Shown: positions 54,869 through 64,000 of the stretch, in pieces
Numbering within the stretch: position 1 is the stretch's first letter
Layout of the letters: each line of letters opens with the position of its first letter
NCBI GenBank assembly: GCA_033439255.1
Contig: CM065879.1
Span: forward strand, 4,656,501 to 4,720,500
Direction: 5' to 3'
Origin: Hericium rajendrae
Taxonomy: Eukaryota; Basidiomycota; Agaricomycetes; Russulales; Hericiaceae
DNA length: 64,000 nucleotides
Notes under the pieces: model-generated
Seen by the model: only the letters and a program-made list of their open reading frames with translations
What the model was told of the DNA's origin: nothing
The model's database searches: none
Made by a program: the position numbers and the translations under genes

Positions 54869-57623
54869 TCAGAAAGGCATATCAGCACTGAGATCCTCTA
54901 TAGTCAATTCCGAGTCTAACCAGTACTCGTCATCTATGTCCATTCTCTCGTCGCTTCCGCCCAGTGCTACCTTGAATTCTGCCGTCAACCCGTCATCTAT
55001 CATATCAGGGATTTCATGCGCGGTTTTGCGTCCAGCCATGTAATCATTGGTTCTATTCTCTTTCATATATTTCGTCAGTTCTTGGAATGATCGAGTCATG
55101 TCTTTTGCAGCATGTGCAAATGAGAGACCTGCAAGCTTGAAGTTCTTCTCTATGTTGGCATGGCAGTTTCGGTACACCAGAATGAGGGGTGACTCGGTAA
55201 TGATTCTCGCTTTGGACCGATTGGAGCCTGAGCCTCCATTATGGTCCTGGTGCCCGCGATGAGCCCTCCATTTCTGCTTATGCTGCATAAATGAATGCTT
55301 ACCTTCGTAAACAGGTTATTGAGCTCAACAACCCAATCTACTCCTCGAAACTCGTGTGCGCGACCAGTGGGGTTGACGAGCATGTTGTATCGCACCGCTT
55401 TTCTAAATGTGCTTGGTCAGTATATTTGTTCTCTCTTTCCGTCACTCAATAAACTTACCGAAGCCCTTCAGGATACCGATAATGTACGTCTGTCAAGAAA
55501 CGCGTCATCTGCGATGCGTACTTATGCTTTCCTGTCGCCTTGAATATATTGATCCAGGCTGGAAAGACTGTTTCGACTCAGCCGACATCGCCCGCGTTCA
55601 TAGCGTACGTGAGTTCCTCGTAGAGAAGAAAATATTCATGAAGCAGCAGCGTATTTTCCAGTTGCTTGTCACGTTTGGTATCACGTTCAAGGCGCACTGC
55701 AAAAACATCGGTTTCATCTCCAGCGACAAAGTTATCGCTGACGGCAAGTGCGATTTCGCGCAGCTGCTCCAGTGTGGGTTCTAGATCCGCAAACTCCTCA
55801 AGAGTTGTTATCTTCCTGTTGCGTCGCCCTGCATCTACGCGCCACACGTCCAATCGTAAGCTGATTCCTACATGCCGGATGACTTCATGCATCTGGCGGA
55901 ATTTTGGCTTTGATCCTATCTTCCCGGTCTCAGTTGCACGGATCACGGTCACGAAAGCCATGAGACTATTCACGTCTTTTCGAGCTGCTGTAGATGCTAT
56001 AAAGACCCGCCAAATTGCATCCGCAGCAGCCATCTTGAGGTGGAATAGGCCTAGGACAAAAACCACAAACTGAAATCTTCGCCACGGTGTGTCTTCATCC
56101 GCACGACGATCCATGACTGCTTGTACTCTTTCGCAGGTGCTGAGGTCTCCGTGAACCAGGACGACATGCTCGGACATATCTACAAGATCATTTGTATACT
56201 CTTGGTCTGCGTCATTGTCATCATCATTAGGGTCGCCAACGCCACCTTGGTGCAAGAGGTTCTGGATGGCCTCGAGATTTCCAGAGACCATGGATTCATT
56301 GATGTCCATGGCTCGTGCCAGGACATGATGTAGTTTGGTAACAGGTATTTGTTCCACTGTCTCGGGGTATCCAATTTGATCTCGAAAGCAATGGAAGTAT
56401 GGTGGCCCGTGATGTACGAGGTCATGTAGGAACTGCCAGGCGTTGAACCGCATGCGCCTTGTATGTCCGCTGGCGTCCGGTATCTCTGGGTGTAGTTGCC
56501 GAAGATGAGATGTTGATTGTAGGCTAACGAAATCTGGGTAAGTCTGTTTCGTGGCATTATCATTGTAAGGTGAGCTCTCCCATAGCTCTTTTGAACAACG
56601 GAGGTCCTCTGTGGTAACTCCATGGTCTAGCTGCATGAGGTCACCCGATGTGAGGTGAATGAGGGTACTGCCGCCGTCATCGATTGTTGGTGTCGACACG
56701 TTCAATTGAACGTCAAAGTTGTCATACGCGTATGCCGCCAAGAGTGTCCGCCCAAGTTCTTCCATTCCCTTTGCCGTTTCGACTGACAATGACTTCACCG
56801 CATCATTGATCGCATCGACAGAAATCGACGTCCCCATCCTCGCCAGCATCTTGATCACCTTCTCCGGTGTGCCACAGGAATGGAGAAAGACTCCAACCAC
56901 ACTCTGTAAGGCATTGCATTGCTGATTATTTGATTGCATCATAACATTAATCACCGTAGTTGTTTTCTACAGGGTCTTCAGTCTTGGTCGCAACAAGGAT
57001 ACGGCTCACGATACGTACAATGTTGATCAACTCTTGTCGCCACTGAATACGTCTTGTGTTCGACATTGCCACCTTCGCTGCTTTGCGACGCTCATCGTTT
57101 TCCAGGAACACATCAACATCTTCCTGTGTCGACCACAGTCGGTTGTCTTCAATGTCTTCCTCGGGTGCTGTTGTTCTATTAAGTATGCTTGCTCATCATA
57201 GTATGCAATAATCTTACCGACGTAGTTCATGTCCTCCGCAGAACCCATCACGAAGCCCACAAGATCCCAAAGCTCTGGGGCAATCTTTCTCATCCGCCCT
57301 GACATCTCTTCCAGCTGGAAGTCTTTGAGTTTCTCGGGGGTTGCATGGACGGCCGAGAAATGCCATCCGTTGTCTTTGTTGGTGAGTTCTTTGACCGCAG
57401 CTCTCATTTTCGCCTTTGTGGTGTTTTGTATATTCTTCTCCCAGGTCGACCTCATTATCGGATGCTTTAGGAAGCAATCAAAGATTGTGTCAACTTTCTC
57501 GATGACCTGGTGGAGAGCAAGGCTTGTTTGAAGATCGGGTGACTGTAACAGAAGAATCAAAGAGTCGGCGAAGTTTATCTGGGAGGCCTCCGCATATTCA
57601 AGTACACTGGACATGGGGAACAT
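54869..57623 (-). pseudogene. DUF6589 protein, candidate DDE-type transposase (one in-frame stop)
   Basis: Begins at or before MFPMSSVLEY (57623). Exons join in phase: ...MNYV to APEEDIEDNRLWST, then ...QELINI to KTTTVINVMMQSNNQQCN, and later LR to KAVRYNM and NLFTK to DHNGGSGSN. Family blocks: IGIFLHS-type VVGVFLHSCGTPEKVI, AYAYDNFDVQL (possible first catalytic Asp), VVLVHGDLSTCERVQ (possible second Asp), FVLGLFHLKMAAAD, KYASQMTRFLTDVHYRYPEGL, VDWVVELNNL and the C-terminal ILVYRNCHANIEKNF. A TGA at 55578-55580 interrupts GDVG-VETVFPAW where the family has Arg (CGA to TGA). DUF6589 is multicopy in agaricomycetes. The transposase role is my inference from the TIR context and the RNase H-like pattern. 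Confidence 0.8.
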
Positions 57624-57772
57624 GGTGGTTTATCTCTCATTGTATTTCGTATCGTACCACAATGTCTTGTCGTGAGGACGAGGGATCTGCAGTACTTACC
57701 AAAATGTCCTCAATGAGGAAGTGAGCATTCTCAATATGGAAGTCATCGCGGACGATTACATGAGCAAGACCT

Positions 57773-58011
57773 GTCCATGGACAAAGGTGGCTGAATGTTT
57801 GTAGATGTTTTCCTCCAGCCGTCGCTGAAGGGTAAGGGCGAGTTAAGTTTCGGAGTTGGGGCTGAGTTCGGGAAATGTCATTGAGTTTGAATCTTAGTCC
57901 TAATGTAGCTACATGTTCGCACACCAATATACATGTCGTGTCTCCCCCTACTATCCCCCCCGCCCTCGGATTCAGGCCCTTACCCTGAAGCGACGGATGG
58001 GCAGGAGCCTG
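57773..58011 (-). repeat. Right terminal inverted repeat (~239 bp)
   Basis: Reverse complement of 34446-34677. It ends ...GGCAGGAGCCTG, followed by GGTCGAGGT. It carries the same internal inverted pair around AGGGTAAGGGC and GCCCTTACCCT. Confidence 0.88.
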
Positions 58012-58020
58012 GGTCGAGGT
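58012..58020 (+). repeat. Target-site duplication, right (GGTCGAGGT)
   Basis: Exact match to 34437-34445, directly outside the right terminal inverted repeat. Confidence 0.7.
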
Positions 58021-58218
58021 CGACGTTCAACGTTCAAGAGGAACTCAGCAGACGGTAAACGTGACACGGATATTGCCGCCAAGTTATAGTCTCCGCCCGG
58101 ATCTCAGATCCTCATTACAGGTGGTGTCCGCATGTCTGTCGAACGAGGACTGCAATGATCAATCTACTGCAATCCACACATATCAACTACAGTACAGCAC
58201 ACTTGTTGACAGCAAGCA

Positions 58219-59008
58219 ATGTTGGTCGACCAAAAACTCAAGGTTCTCGTTCCAGACGACAAACCGCAGCGAGTCTGTCGATTTTCAGGCTGCTCTCGAT
58301 CCAGCTACGAAGGAGTTAACATGAGAGTTTGCTCGAGATGTAAGTTCGTTCGGTACTGCGTGAGCGACCAGTCCAACTGCTTGCGGAAACAAATATTCAT
58401 CACAACGTTCTCTAGGGAAAGGACTGCCAGCGCGGAGACTGGCCAAACCACAAGAGCAAGTGCCATGTCCCCCGAACGTGGACATACGTGCATGGCTATC
58501 GGTCAGTCCAACTACTATTCCATTCCATCCGGATACGACCGTGACCCGCAAAATCCTGCAGAAGTATCACCATGTTTTTGAATGGGCTGCCCTACAAGCC
58601 ATGGGCTCAAAACCCACGGAGCACCTCACCTCCACGCATCACCTCGCCTTCGACGTCATCCGGACAGATCGCGTCCAGGTGGACGGCGCGCCCGCGCCCA
58701 TGCCCTTCGTTATGCATGCCGCCCGCCTCTCCCCACACGCCGACTTCGGCCCCGTGCCGTGGTACTCGGAGCACGACGTCGAAACCTCCCTGCAGATCCG
58801 GAGCAAAGGCGGCGTCGGCCGCGTGCTTGCGATCTTCCGCGTCATCGGAAAAGGTGCCCCGCTTGTCATGCTGCCGGAGCGGTATGATCTCGACGCGCCG
58901 TTGGTCGGCGCGCCGTGCGCGGGCTGGGCTGGGGTCGTGAAGGGCGTCGTCAACGAAGCGTTGTCGTTCTCCGAGGTGGTGGGTGCCACGCAGGGTCGGT
59001 ATGTCTGA
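58219..59008 (+). pseudogene. MYND-type zinc-finger protein, with a one-base frame shift
   Basis: Starts MLVDQKLKVLVPDDKPQRV. An N-terminal MYND finger (CRFSGC, CSRCKFVRYC, then after an intron DCQRGDWPNHKSKC) would mediate protein-protein contact. It is followed by VDIRAWLS, an intron ending near 58561, and a conserved region (KYHHVFEWAALQAMGSKP ... KGGVGRVLAIFRV ... ERYDLDAPL) shared with 62195-63076. The finger and the following exon frame are out of register by one base at the C-run 58469-58473: five Cs where six would keep frame. This is either a real lesion or a homopolymer error. The paralogue is intact there. Confidence 0.75.
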
Positions 59009-59353
59009 GTCACTGAGCGTGTGGTTATCTGGCAACACCTGGAAAAGATCAGGAGAATGGCTGTTTTAGTTAAATGCCTCCCGTCAGCGTCAGCGTCAGA
59101 TGAATATTGGAGCCGAAAGCAAATGAGACACTTAGGTAACCTTCTCTCTTTCCCGTCGGACATAAGTTGCCGGCGCACACTACACCCAGATCATGTCGTT
59201 TAACAGGTACATCGAGACTTCCTTACTCGGGATGGTGGTGAAGCACCGGCCTTGATCAATACTATGTCCTTAGCACTCTCCATCCTGCGACGTGACGTAC
59301 GCACTAACTTCACGTCACCACCGCAACTTCCGTCGAAAGAGGAGACTACGACC
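59009..59353. other. Intergenic, nothing recognised
   Basis: Short gap between the MYND gene and the minus-strand unknown gene. No signal beyond short frames. Confidence 0.4.
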
Positions 59354-60425
59354 CTACAACACCGATGTTTTGTTCATGTCCGCGATCAGCTTCTCCGTGG
59401 ATGCAGCTATGTCACCATGGTGCGCGGCTTCGGCCTTGTGGCGATCAGCCTCTGCGCTGTGACGGGCAGCCTCAACTCTATGGCGAGCAGCTATAGCATT
59501 TAGCTGGGTGATTTCTACCCATGGGTCCGGTAAGCTTATAACAAGACTTGAATAAGAAATTAGACCGACCAGTGCTCTCTTCATTTGGCCGAACGGGATT
59601 GTTCGCCGCGGCAGGTGGTGGGGTAGTCGGTGGCGCCGGGACACGACGATGGTGCTTGGTGGCCGAATGAAGCGGCCGACGGGAAGGGCTGCTTTCCTGC
59701 ACGCAGTCTTTAGGTTTAGGCTTCATTGCGGCGACGATTGAAGTGGCCTTTGAAGAGGCGTGGTCTGAAGGGGCGTGATCGGAGCACGGCGATCTATCTT
59801 CGCGCATGTCATCCTGGAGAGGCGGCAGGACAAAGTCCGGTTCTTCAGCATCTTCGACATGTGAATGTACCATGTGGAGGGTGAATGCATCCTTGTGTTT
59901 CCGTCTGCGCCCAGGTATAGGTATAATTTTAACTTCAGATTGGGCCATTTCTTCTGGTAGAGACTGATAAGCGAACAGCAAAGAAGAGGTGAAGCTGACA
60001 GACGGACCAGTGCTCTCCGGGCTTCTTTGGATGGCGCTGCTCGTTGAGGCGGGCAGTGAATCGGCCATCGACCGGCGGGCTTGTGATTGCGGTTCGGGGT
60101 CAGACCGCGGCGAAAGCCTGAGGGGGAAGGGGTTTGTGTCCCCATATCGTGGGGCGGAAGAGCGCCTACTGGCATAAGGATTCTTCAACTTGAATGTGCT
60201 GAGGACCATCCGAGCTTGCACAGGCATCCTGATCGGCACTGGTGCCGGTCGTTTGACGATTGGTTCAAGCAGCCCATCACCGTCCGCTATGCCATTCTCG
60301 CGAAGGGGAGCCGAATGGGCGGCATGCAGATCATCGTCTTCGAGGGTGCGTGCGCACTTAGCCTTACGAAGTGGAGAAAGCACGGGAAAGTCATCTGACG
60401 CTGGGCGTTTTTTTCCTACTGTCAA
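59354..60425 (-). CDS. Hypothetical Ser/Pro-rich protein, possible C-terminal coiled coil
   Basis: Starts MTVGKKRPASDDFPV at 60425 and stays open for 315 codons. It is basic and Ser/Pro-rich with short motifs (FKLKNPYASRRSSAP, VKIIPIPGRRRKHKDAF, FTLHMVHSHVEDAEEPDFVLP) that suggest a nuclear, largely disordered protein. Downstream on the same strand (59354-59600) an overlapping frame codes for a regular helical stretch (LNAIAARHRVEAARHSAE...), probably reached by a splice that I could not place with confidence. Family unknown. Confidence 0.5.
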
Positions 60426-62194
60426 TAGTCAGTGCGCATCAGACGGGGACGTGCACCGAGCGCACCTTTTGCCATCTGGCGGCCCACGCTCCCACTGGCC
60501 GCCTCGTCTAGAAGCAAGTATCATCAAGCGAGGGAATGCTGGAGGTCCGGTGTCTAGGACGCACCGGGGTCAGTCTCCTCCTTTACTATCTCTCGAGTGC
60601 GGCCCATTGTGACCTGTGTCGAGAAGAAAAATGGGCGGGGACACGTGTAGCACGTTTGCCGACCAATTGAAGGTCCCCGACAGTTTGACACATCATGGTT
60701 ACCGGAATGATGCGAAGCTGCCATGATGGCAGAATGGCCGCGAGACATCATTCATGCAGCGGCATCGTACACGCTGTCTCAATCAATGTCTGCTCTGCAG
60801 TGGATGACTTTCTGCGGCCTTATTTTTATTCTATGATATGTTTTGGAGCTCATTTAGATTCAGAGTCCGCTGATTTACGCGACCTGATTGGACGAGGAGA
60901 TTATTTTGGACGTTAGCGAGGCATTTGAAATGGGGTCCGGAATATCATACCATAGATTTAAGGCCGCGGAAAGTCACCCAGTAACAGCCTACATAATGAC
61001 GACATATCTGTGTACACGGTCGGGGTATACAGAATAACACTACACCATTGGGAGGTTCTGCAGCGAAGGGGATGGTTACATATCTTCATCTTCTGGATAT
61101 CTATCTCATGCATTCCTAGCTCCAGCGTCTCCACGTGCGCCGAAGAGAGCCCTCGGGGCATCGTCTCCATCGCCCGGATGATATCAGCCAGACAAACCAT
61201 CGTTCAGCACGCCGTTAACGATAACTTTCCATTTGGTGTAACATACCTCGCCCAAAGGCTCTCGCTGTATGCAAGAGATCATTGACGTGTTCGTCGGGCC
61301 CGTGATCGCGAACAGCGCTCGCGCTGTAGGAGCGCCGGCGAGTACAACGAGGAGAGATGGATCTGTGCACACGCGAGCTGCTGCGGGAGCCAGTTGGCGC
61401 GGCGCACGAGGAACGCGCTGGGGAACGCGCCGTGCAGCGCTCGGTGCGCAGCACGTCGATAAAGAGGCAGTGCGTCGTGGCGAGGTGCGTGTTGTTGTCA
61501 AGGAAGCTGCCAATGGCCCTGGTAGAGCACCCTACGGAAGAGCTATTCGTACTTCTGTGCTGTGGGCGTGGGCGCTTCAGCGTGCCATTGCGCAGGATCG
61601 CAGGGCAGCGGGGCTGACGGCCATCCAACCGACGGGGTGGGAGATTGTTTCGTCGCGGCAGTCGGTCTGTGATCTGGCCATGCAGATCGCTGGTATTCCT
61701 TAGTCTGCGTTGCAGGAGGGTGATTGGGAAATCCATCGCGAAAGCTGAGATCGAGTACGCACGCGCTATGGGACTCGGGACGAATTTTCATCTCCCGCAC
61801 ATCCTCGTCTTGATCTCGTCGTAATCGGTCTGAGCACAACCCGACCATGCTAACGTACGTTGAGGCTTGCCATCGCGGACTGAGATCCCGAGCTCGAGTT
61901 CGGCGTCGAACAGCATGGCCTGGAACGTTGAAGAATCTAGAGCATGACTTCGCCGCACAATTGATGCGGAATGACCCTAACCTGCAGTTGCTTGATCGAT
62001 CACAGCTTGTAGACTTGACAACATGTTGCAAAGCGGCGATTCGACAAAATAACAATGACTTGACATGAGCGAGACACATACCTGAAACCACCTAGGACGA
62101 TAGAACATACCCCTAGCTACTAGATACACTATTCATCGATACAGTCATAGATCTACAAGGTCTGCGAGACCAGATACCCGGGCCTGCTCCTTGC
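60426..62194. other. Region with ambiguous coding potential
   Basis: Overlapping frames on both strands between 60958 and 61740 (for example minus-strand MVCLADIIRAMETMPRG at 60958-61200) look partly protein-like, but I could not build a consistent gene. The rest appears non-coding. Confidence 0.3.
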
Positions 62195-63076
62195 CTACTC
62201 CTCATCTAGTCTCCATTTCCGCATTATATCCCTCACACCCTCGACCAGATCGTCATACACCTGCGCTCGCTGGGCTTCCCGTGGAGCGCTATCAACGGCG
62301 CGCGAAAGATCCTGAAACGACATGTACCCATTCGTGACGCTCGTCACGATGGCGGGCCATCCGGAGCAGGACGCGCCCGCTGGGAGCTGCTCGAGCAGAT
62401 CGTACCGCTCGAAATGCCACGTTACCGTGGTGTCGGCGCCCTGTACGAGAAACACCGCGATGGCACGGCCCACGCCGCCGCCCCTGCGGATCTCGAGGGA
62501 GCTCTTGACGTCGCCGGGGCTGAGTGCCTTCGCGCCGTAGACGAGATTGGATGCGGCCTCGTGTGTGATGCACTTTGCATCGGAGATGATGAAGGGGCTG
62601 GGGAAAGGACCTGTCATGCGCTCGATGCGGGTGATAAGGAAGAAGATGCAGTGGGTAGATGTCTTGTGTTCGTTGGGCAACGAACCCATGGCTTGCAAGG
62701 CCGCCCAGCGAAAAAGAAACTCGTACTTCTAGAATGGGATCAGTAGAGGACAGATGAAGATCGGGCTTGTCCAACCGTGAGCCAACTGCCTATATCCGCG
62801 GCCGCAGGTACACGGCAAGTAATCTTGTGGAGCGCCCAGTCCGCGCGCTGGCAGTCTTTACTCTACAGATAAGAAAGAAAGGTCAGCATCATCCTACGGA
62901 GAGATTATAGGGATGATTGAGAGACGACTGACGCAGTATCGCACGAATCTGCACTGTGCGCACATCCGCATCTTGAGTCCATCGTAGCTGCTTTGCGGGC
63001 AGTCGTGCCGTTGACAAACGCGCTGCGGCTTCATGTCTTCTACATAATATCCAAATCTGCTGTCAATTAGCACCAT
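62195..63076 (-). CDS. MYND-type zinc-finger protein
   Basis: Start chosen at 63076 (MVLIDSRFGYYVEDMKPQRV), which aligns with the start of the paralogue; 63097 is the next ATG upstream. The MYND finger reads CQRHDC, CAQCRFVRYC and, after an intron, SKDCQRADWALHKITC. A second intron follows IGSWLT, and the last exon runs KYEFLFRWAALQAMGS...RWRLDEE-type to the stop at 62195. All junctions keep frame. About 240 residues. The finger is a likely protein-interaction module. Small MYND proteins are numerous in agaricomycetes and their roles are mostly unknown. It is inverted relative to the 58.2-kb copy. Confidence 0.82.
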
Positions 63077-63452
63077 AGCGTGGAGATTTGTTTTCAAGAT
63101 GGGATATCACTAGCGTGTGGTAGTCGAGTACTAGAAAGACGCGGAGTCGAATATGATTCCGTTGACCTTGCCGGTGGGGTTAGGGTCCCACTCTTCTTGA
63201 TCCCCGACTTCACTGAGCTTCACTGCCAATAGTCCCTGCTCAGTTTCAAGCAGTCTGTGTATTACCCGCCAATATGCAATCAGATAGTTCTAAATTGATA
63301 GGTGGAAACAAATATAGGTCTGTGCCCATCATCTGCTGCTACACCGCGATTGACCGAAGAGTTGCTATACTAGCACTGTGGGCCGGCAGCCAACGTGGCA
63401 GGACCCTCTAGTTGCACATTTCGCCAGCTATTGGCACGATGCAATCCTACCG
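63077..63452. other. Divergent intergenic region
   Basis: Lies between the divergent MYND (minus) and F-box (plus) genes. It probably holds both promoters, but no clear TATA was identified. Confidence 0.4.
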
Positions 63453-64000
63453 ATGGACTCTCGCTCTCCATTAGAAGAAGCGCGGCGAGACATGGACAGC
63501 GATCTAGATGCGTTGGCTGCACTGTACGAATCATTTCGGTCCCAGCGCAACCGTCTTTGCTTGCCAAATCGACTCCCCCCTGAGATCCTGTCACGCATCT
63601 TCATATTGACCTCAGCGACTCCGATACAGCCGCCTTTCGGACTGGAGATTCTGGAGACAAAGTTGTTCACCGATTCCGATTTGCCATCTTTGGACCACCC
63701 ATTCTCTTTCACGCTCGTCTGCCGCCATTGGCGAGATGTTGCTCTACACAGCCCGGCGCTCTGGGCAGATATCACACCTCAATTCAGCTTAAAATGGTGC
63801 AGGGAAATGTTATCTCGTGCACGATCGGCGCGCCTGCTGGTCGCAAGAATATTGGATCCCGATAATGTCCTAGATCTGTCGGAACACGTTCCTCGACTTC
63901 AGCACCTGGCATTAATGAGCTATAGTCTCGATGCCATGCAGCTGGCGATAGCACAATCCATCCAAATGCCAGCCCTCTCCTTGAAGTCACTGTTGCTCGT
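63453..64000 (+). CDS. F-box protein, 3' end outside window
   Basis: An open frame from ATG 63453 to the window end (182 codons, no stop). It starts MDSRSPLEEARRDMD with a helical leader, then the F-box: NRLPPEILSRIFIL at about residues 46-58, and, after a short insert, FTLVCRHWRDVALHSPALW. The repeat-like part LSEHVPRLQHLALMSYSLD suggests leucine-rich repeats to follow. F-box proteins recruit substrates to SCF ubiquitin ligases through Skp1; such genes form huge families in agaricomycetes. The first ATG in this frame was taken as the start. Confidence 0.85.
   Translation, partial: MDSRSPLEEARRDMDSDLDALAALYESFRSQRNRLCLPNRLPPEILSRIFILTSATPIQPPFGLEILETKLFTDSDLPSLDHPFSFTLVCRHWRDVALHSPALWADITPQFSLKWCREMLSRARSARLLVARILDPDNVLDLSEHVPRLQHLALMSYSLDAMQLAIAQSIQMPALSLKSLLL

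Larger units (their letters stand above)
34446..58011. mobile_element. TIR-flanked DNA transposon carrying a RecQ-like helicase and DUF6589
   Basis: Terminal inverted repeats of about 235 bp at 34446-34677 and 57773-58011 begin CAGGCTCCTGCC and are flanked by a GGTCGAGGT direct repeat. Between them lie only two element genes, pointing towards each other with stops 70 bp apart: helicase (plus) and DUF6589 (minus). The span is 23,566 bp, of which 16,563 bp is a later LTR-element insertion with its duplicated 4 bp, leaving about 7.0 kb. I infer a cut-and-paste transposon with DUF6589 as candidate transposase. The nearest class I can recall is the helicase-encoding Academ lineage (AcademH), whose 3-4 bp duplications would fit GGT. 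This copy is not expected to move on its own, as both genes are damaged. Confidence 0.82.

Noticed and set aside
61215-61740. Seven-helix DUF6533-type gene on the minus strand
   Set aside because: No run of membrane helices or family motifs could be read in any frame.
1-64000. tRNA, rRNA, CRISPR or prophage features
   Set aside because: No cloverleaf, rRNA core sequence or regularly spaced direct repeats were seen; the intron-rich genes indicate a eukaryote.

Overview
The window looks like nuclear DNA of an agaricomycete (mushroom-forming) basidiomycete, perhaps a polypore. The evidence is GC-rich host genes cut by many 48-60 bp GT-AG introns, and families typical of this group: a TET/JBP-type dioxygenase, a MULE transposase with a SWIM finger, DUF6589, MYND-finger and F-box proteins, a DUF985 cupin, and a Ty3/Gypsy element without a visible chromodomain. 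I saw no bacterial operon, tRNA, rRNA or telomere repeat.

Layout. 1-5925 and 24155-29167 are the two arms of a large inverted duplication. Each arm carries the same convergent gene pair: gene A, a long Pro/Lys-rich repeat protein with N-terminal membrane segments, and gene B, a single-pass membrane protein with a 15-nt exon. The 18-kb spacer holds a multi-exon zinc-finger-like gene (7.2-8.9 kb), two small unknown genes (10.5 and 12.8 kb), a TET/JBP 2-oxoglutarate dioxygenase (13.8-16.0 kb, minus), a MULE transposase gene (17.8-21.2 kb, minus) and a DUF985 cupin (22.6-23.3 kb). A decayed MFS transporter follows the right arm (30.2-32.5 kb).

The main discovery is at 34446-58011. Near-identical ~235-bp terminal inverted repeats, each with an internal hairpin-forming repeat and flanked by a GGTCGAGGT direct repeat, enclose only two genes, which converge: a RecQ-like helicase (plus) and a DUF6589 protein (minus). 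With the later insertion removed from the count, the unit is about 7.0 kb. I interpret it as a helicase-carrying cut-and-paste DNA transposon in which DUF6589 is the candidate transposase. It resembles, as far as I can recall, the helicase-bearing Academ lineage (AcademH).

A 16.56-kb Ty3/Gypsy LTR element (35993-52551) sits inside the helicase gene, with a CCGC target duplication. Its 2580-bp LTRs are unusually long, differ at about six sites, and carry a 271-codon open frame in U3. A MITE-like repeat is nested within it, and a diverged relative lies just outside the large transposon. The right end of the window has two MYND-finger paralogues in opposite orientation, an unknown protein and the start of an F-box gene.

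The genes do not form one pathway. The region reads as an accessory, transposon-rich segment where duplication, nested insertion and gene decay have piled up around a few apparently intact host genes.
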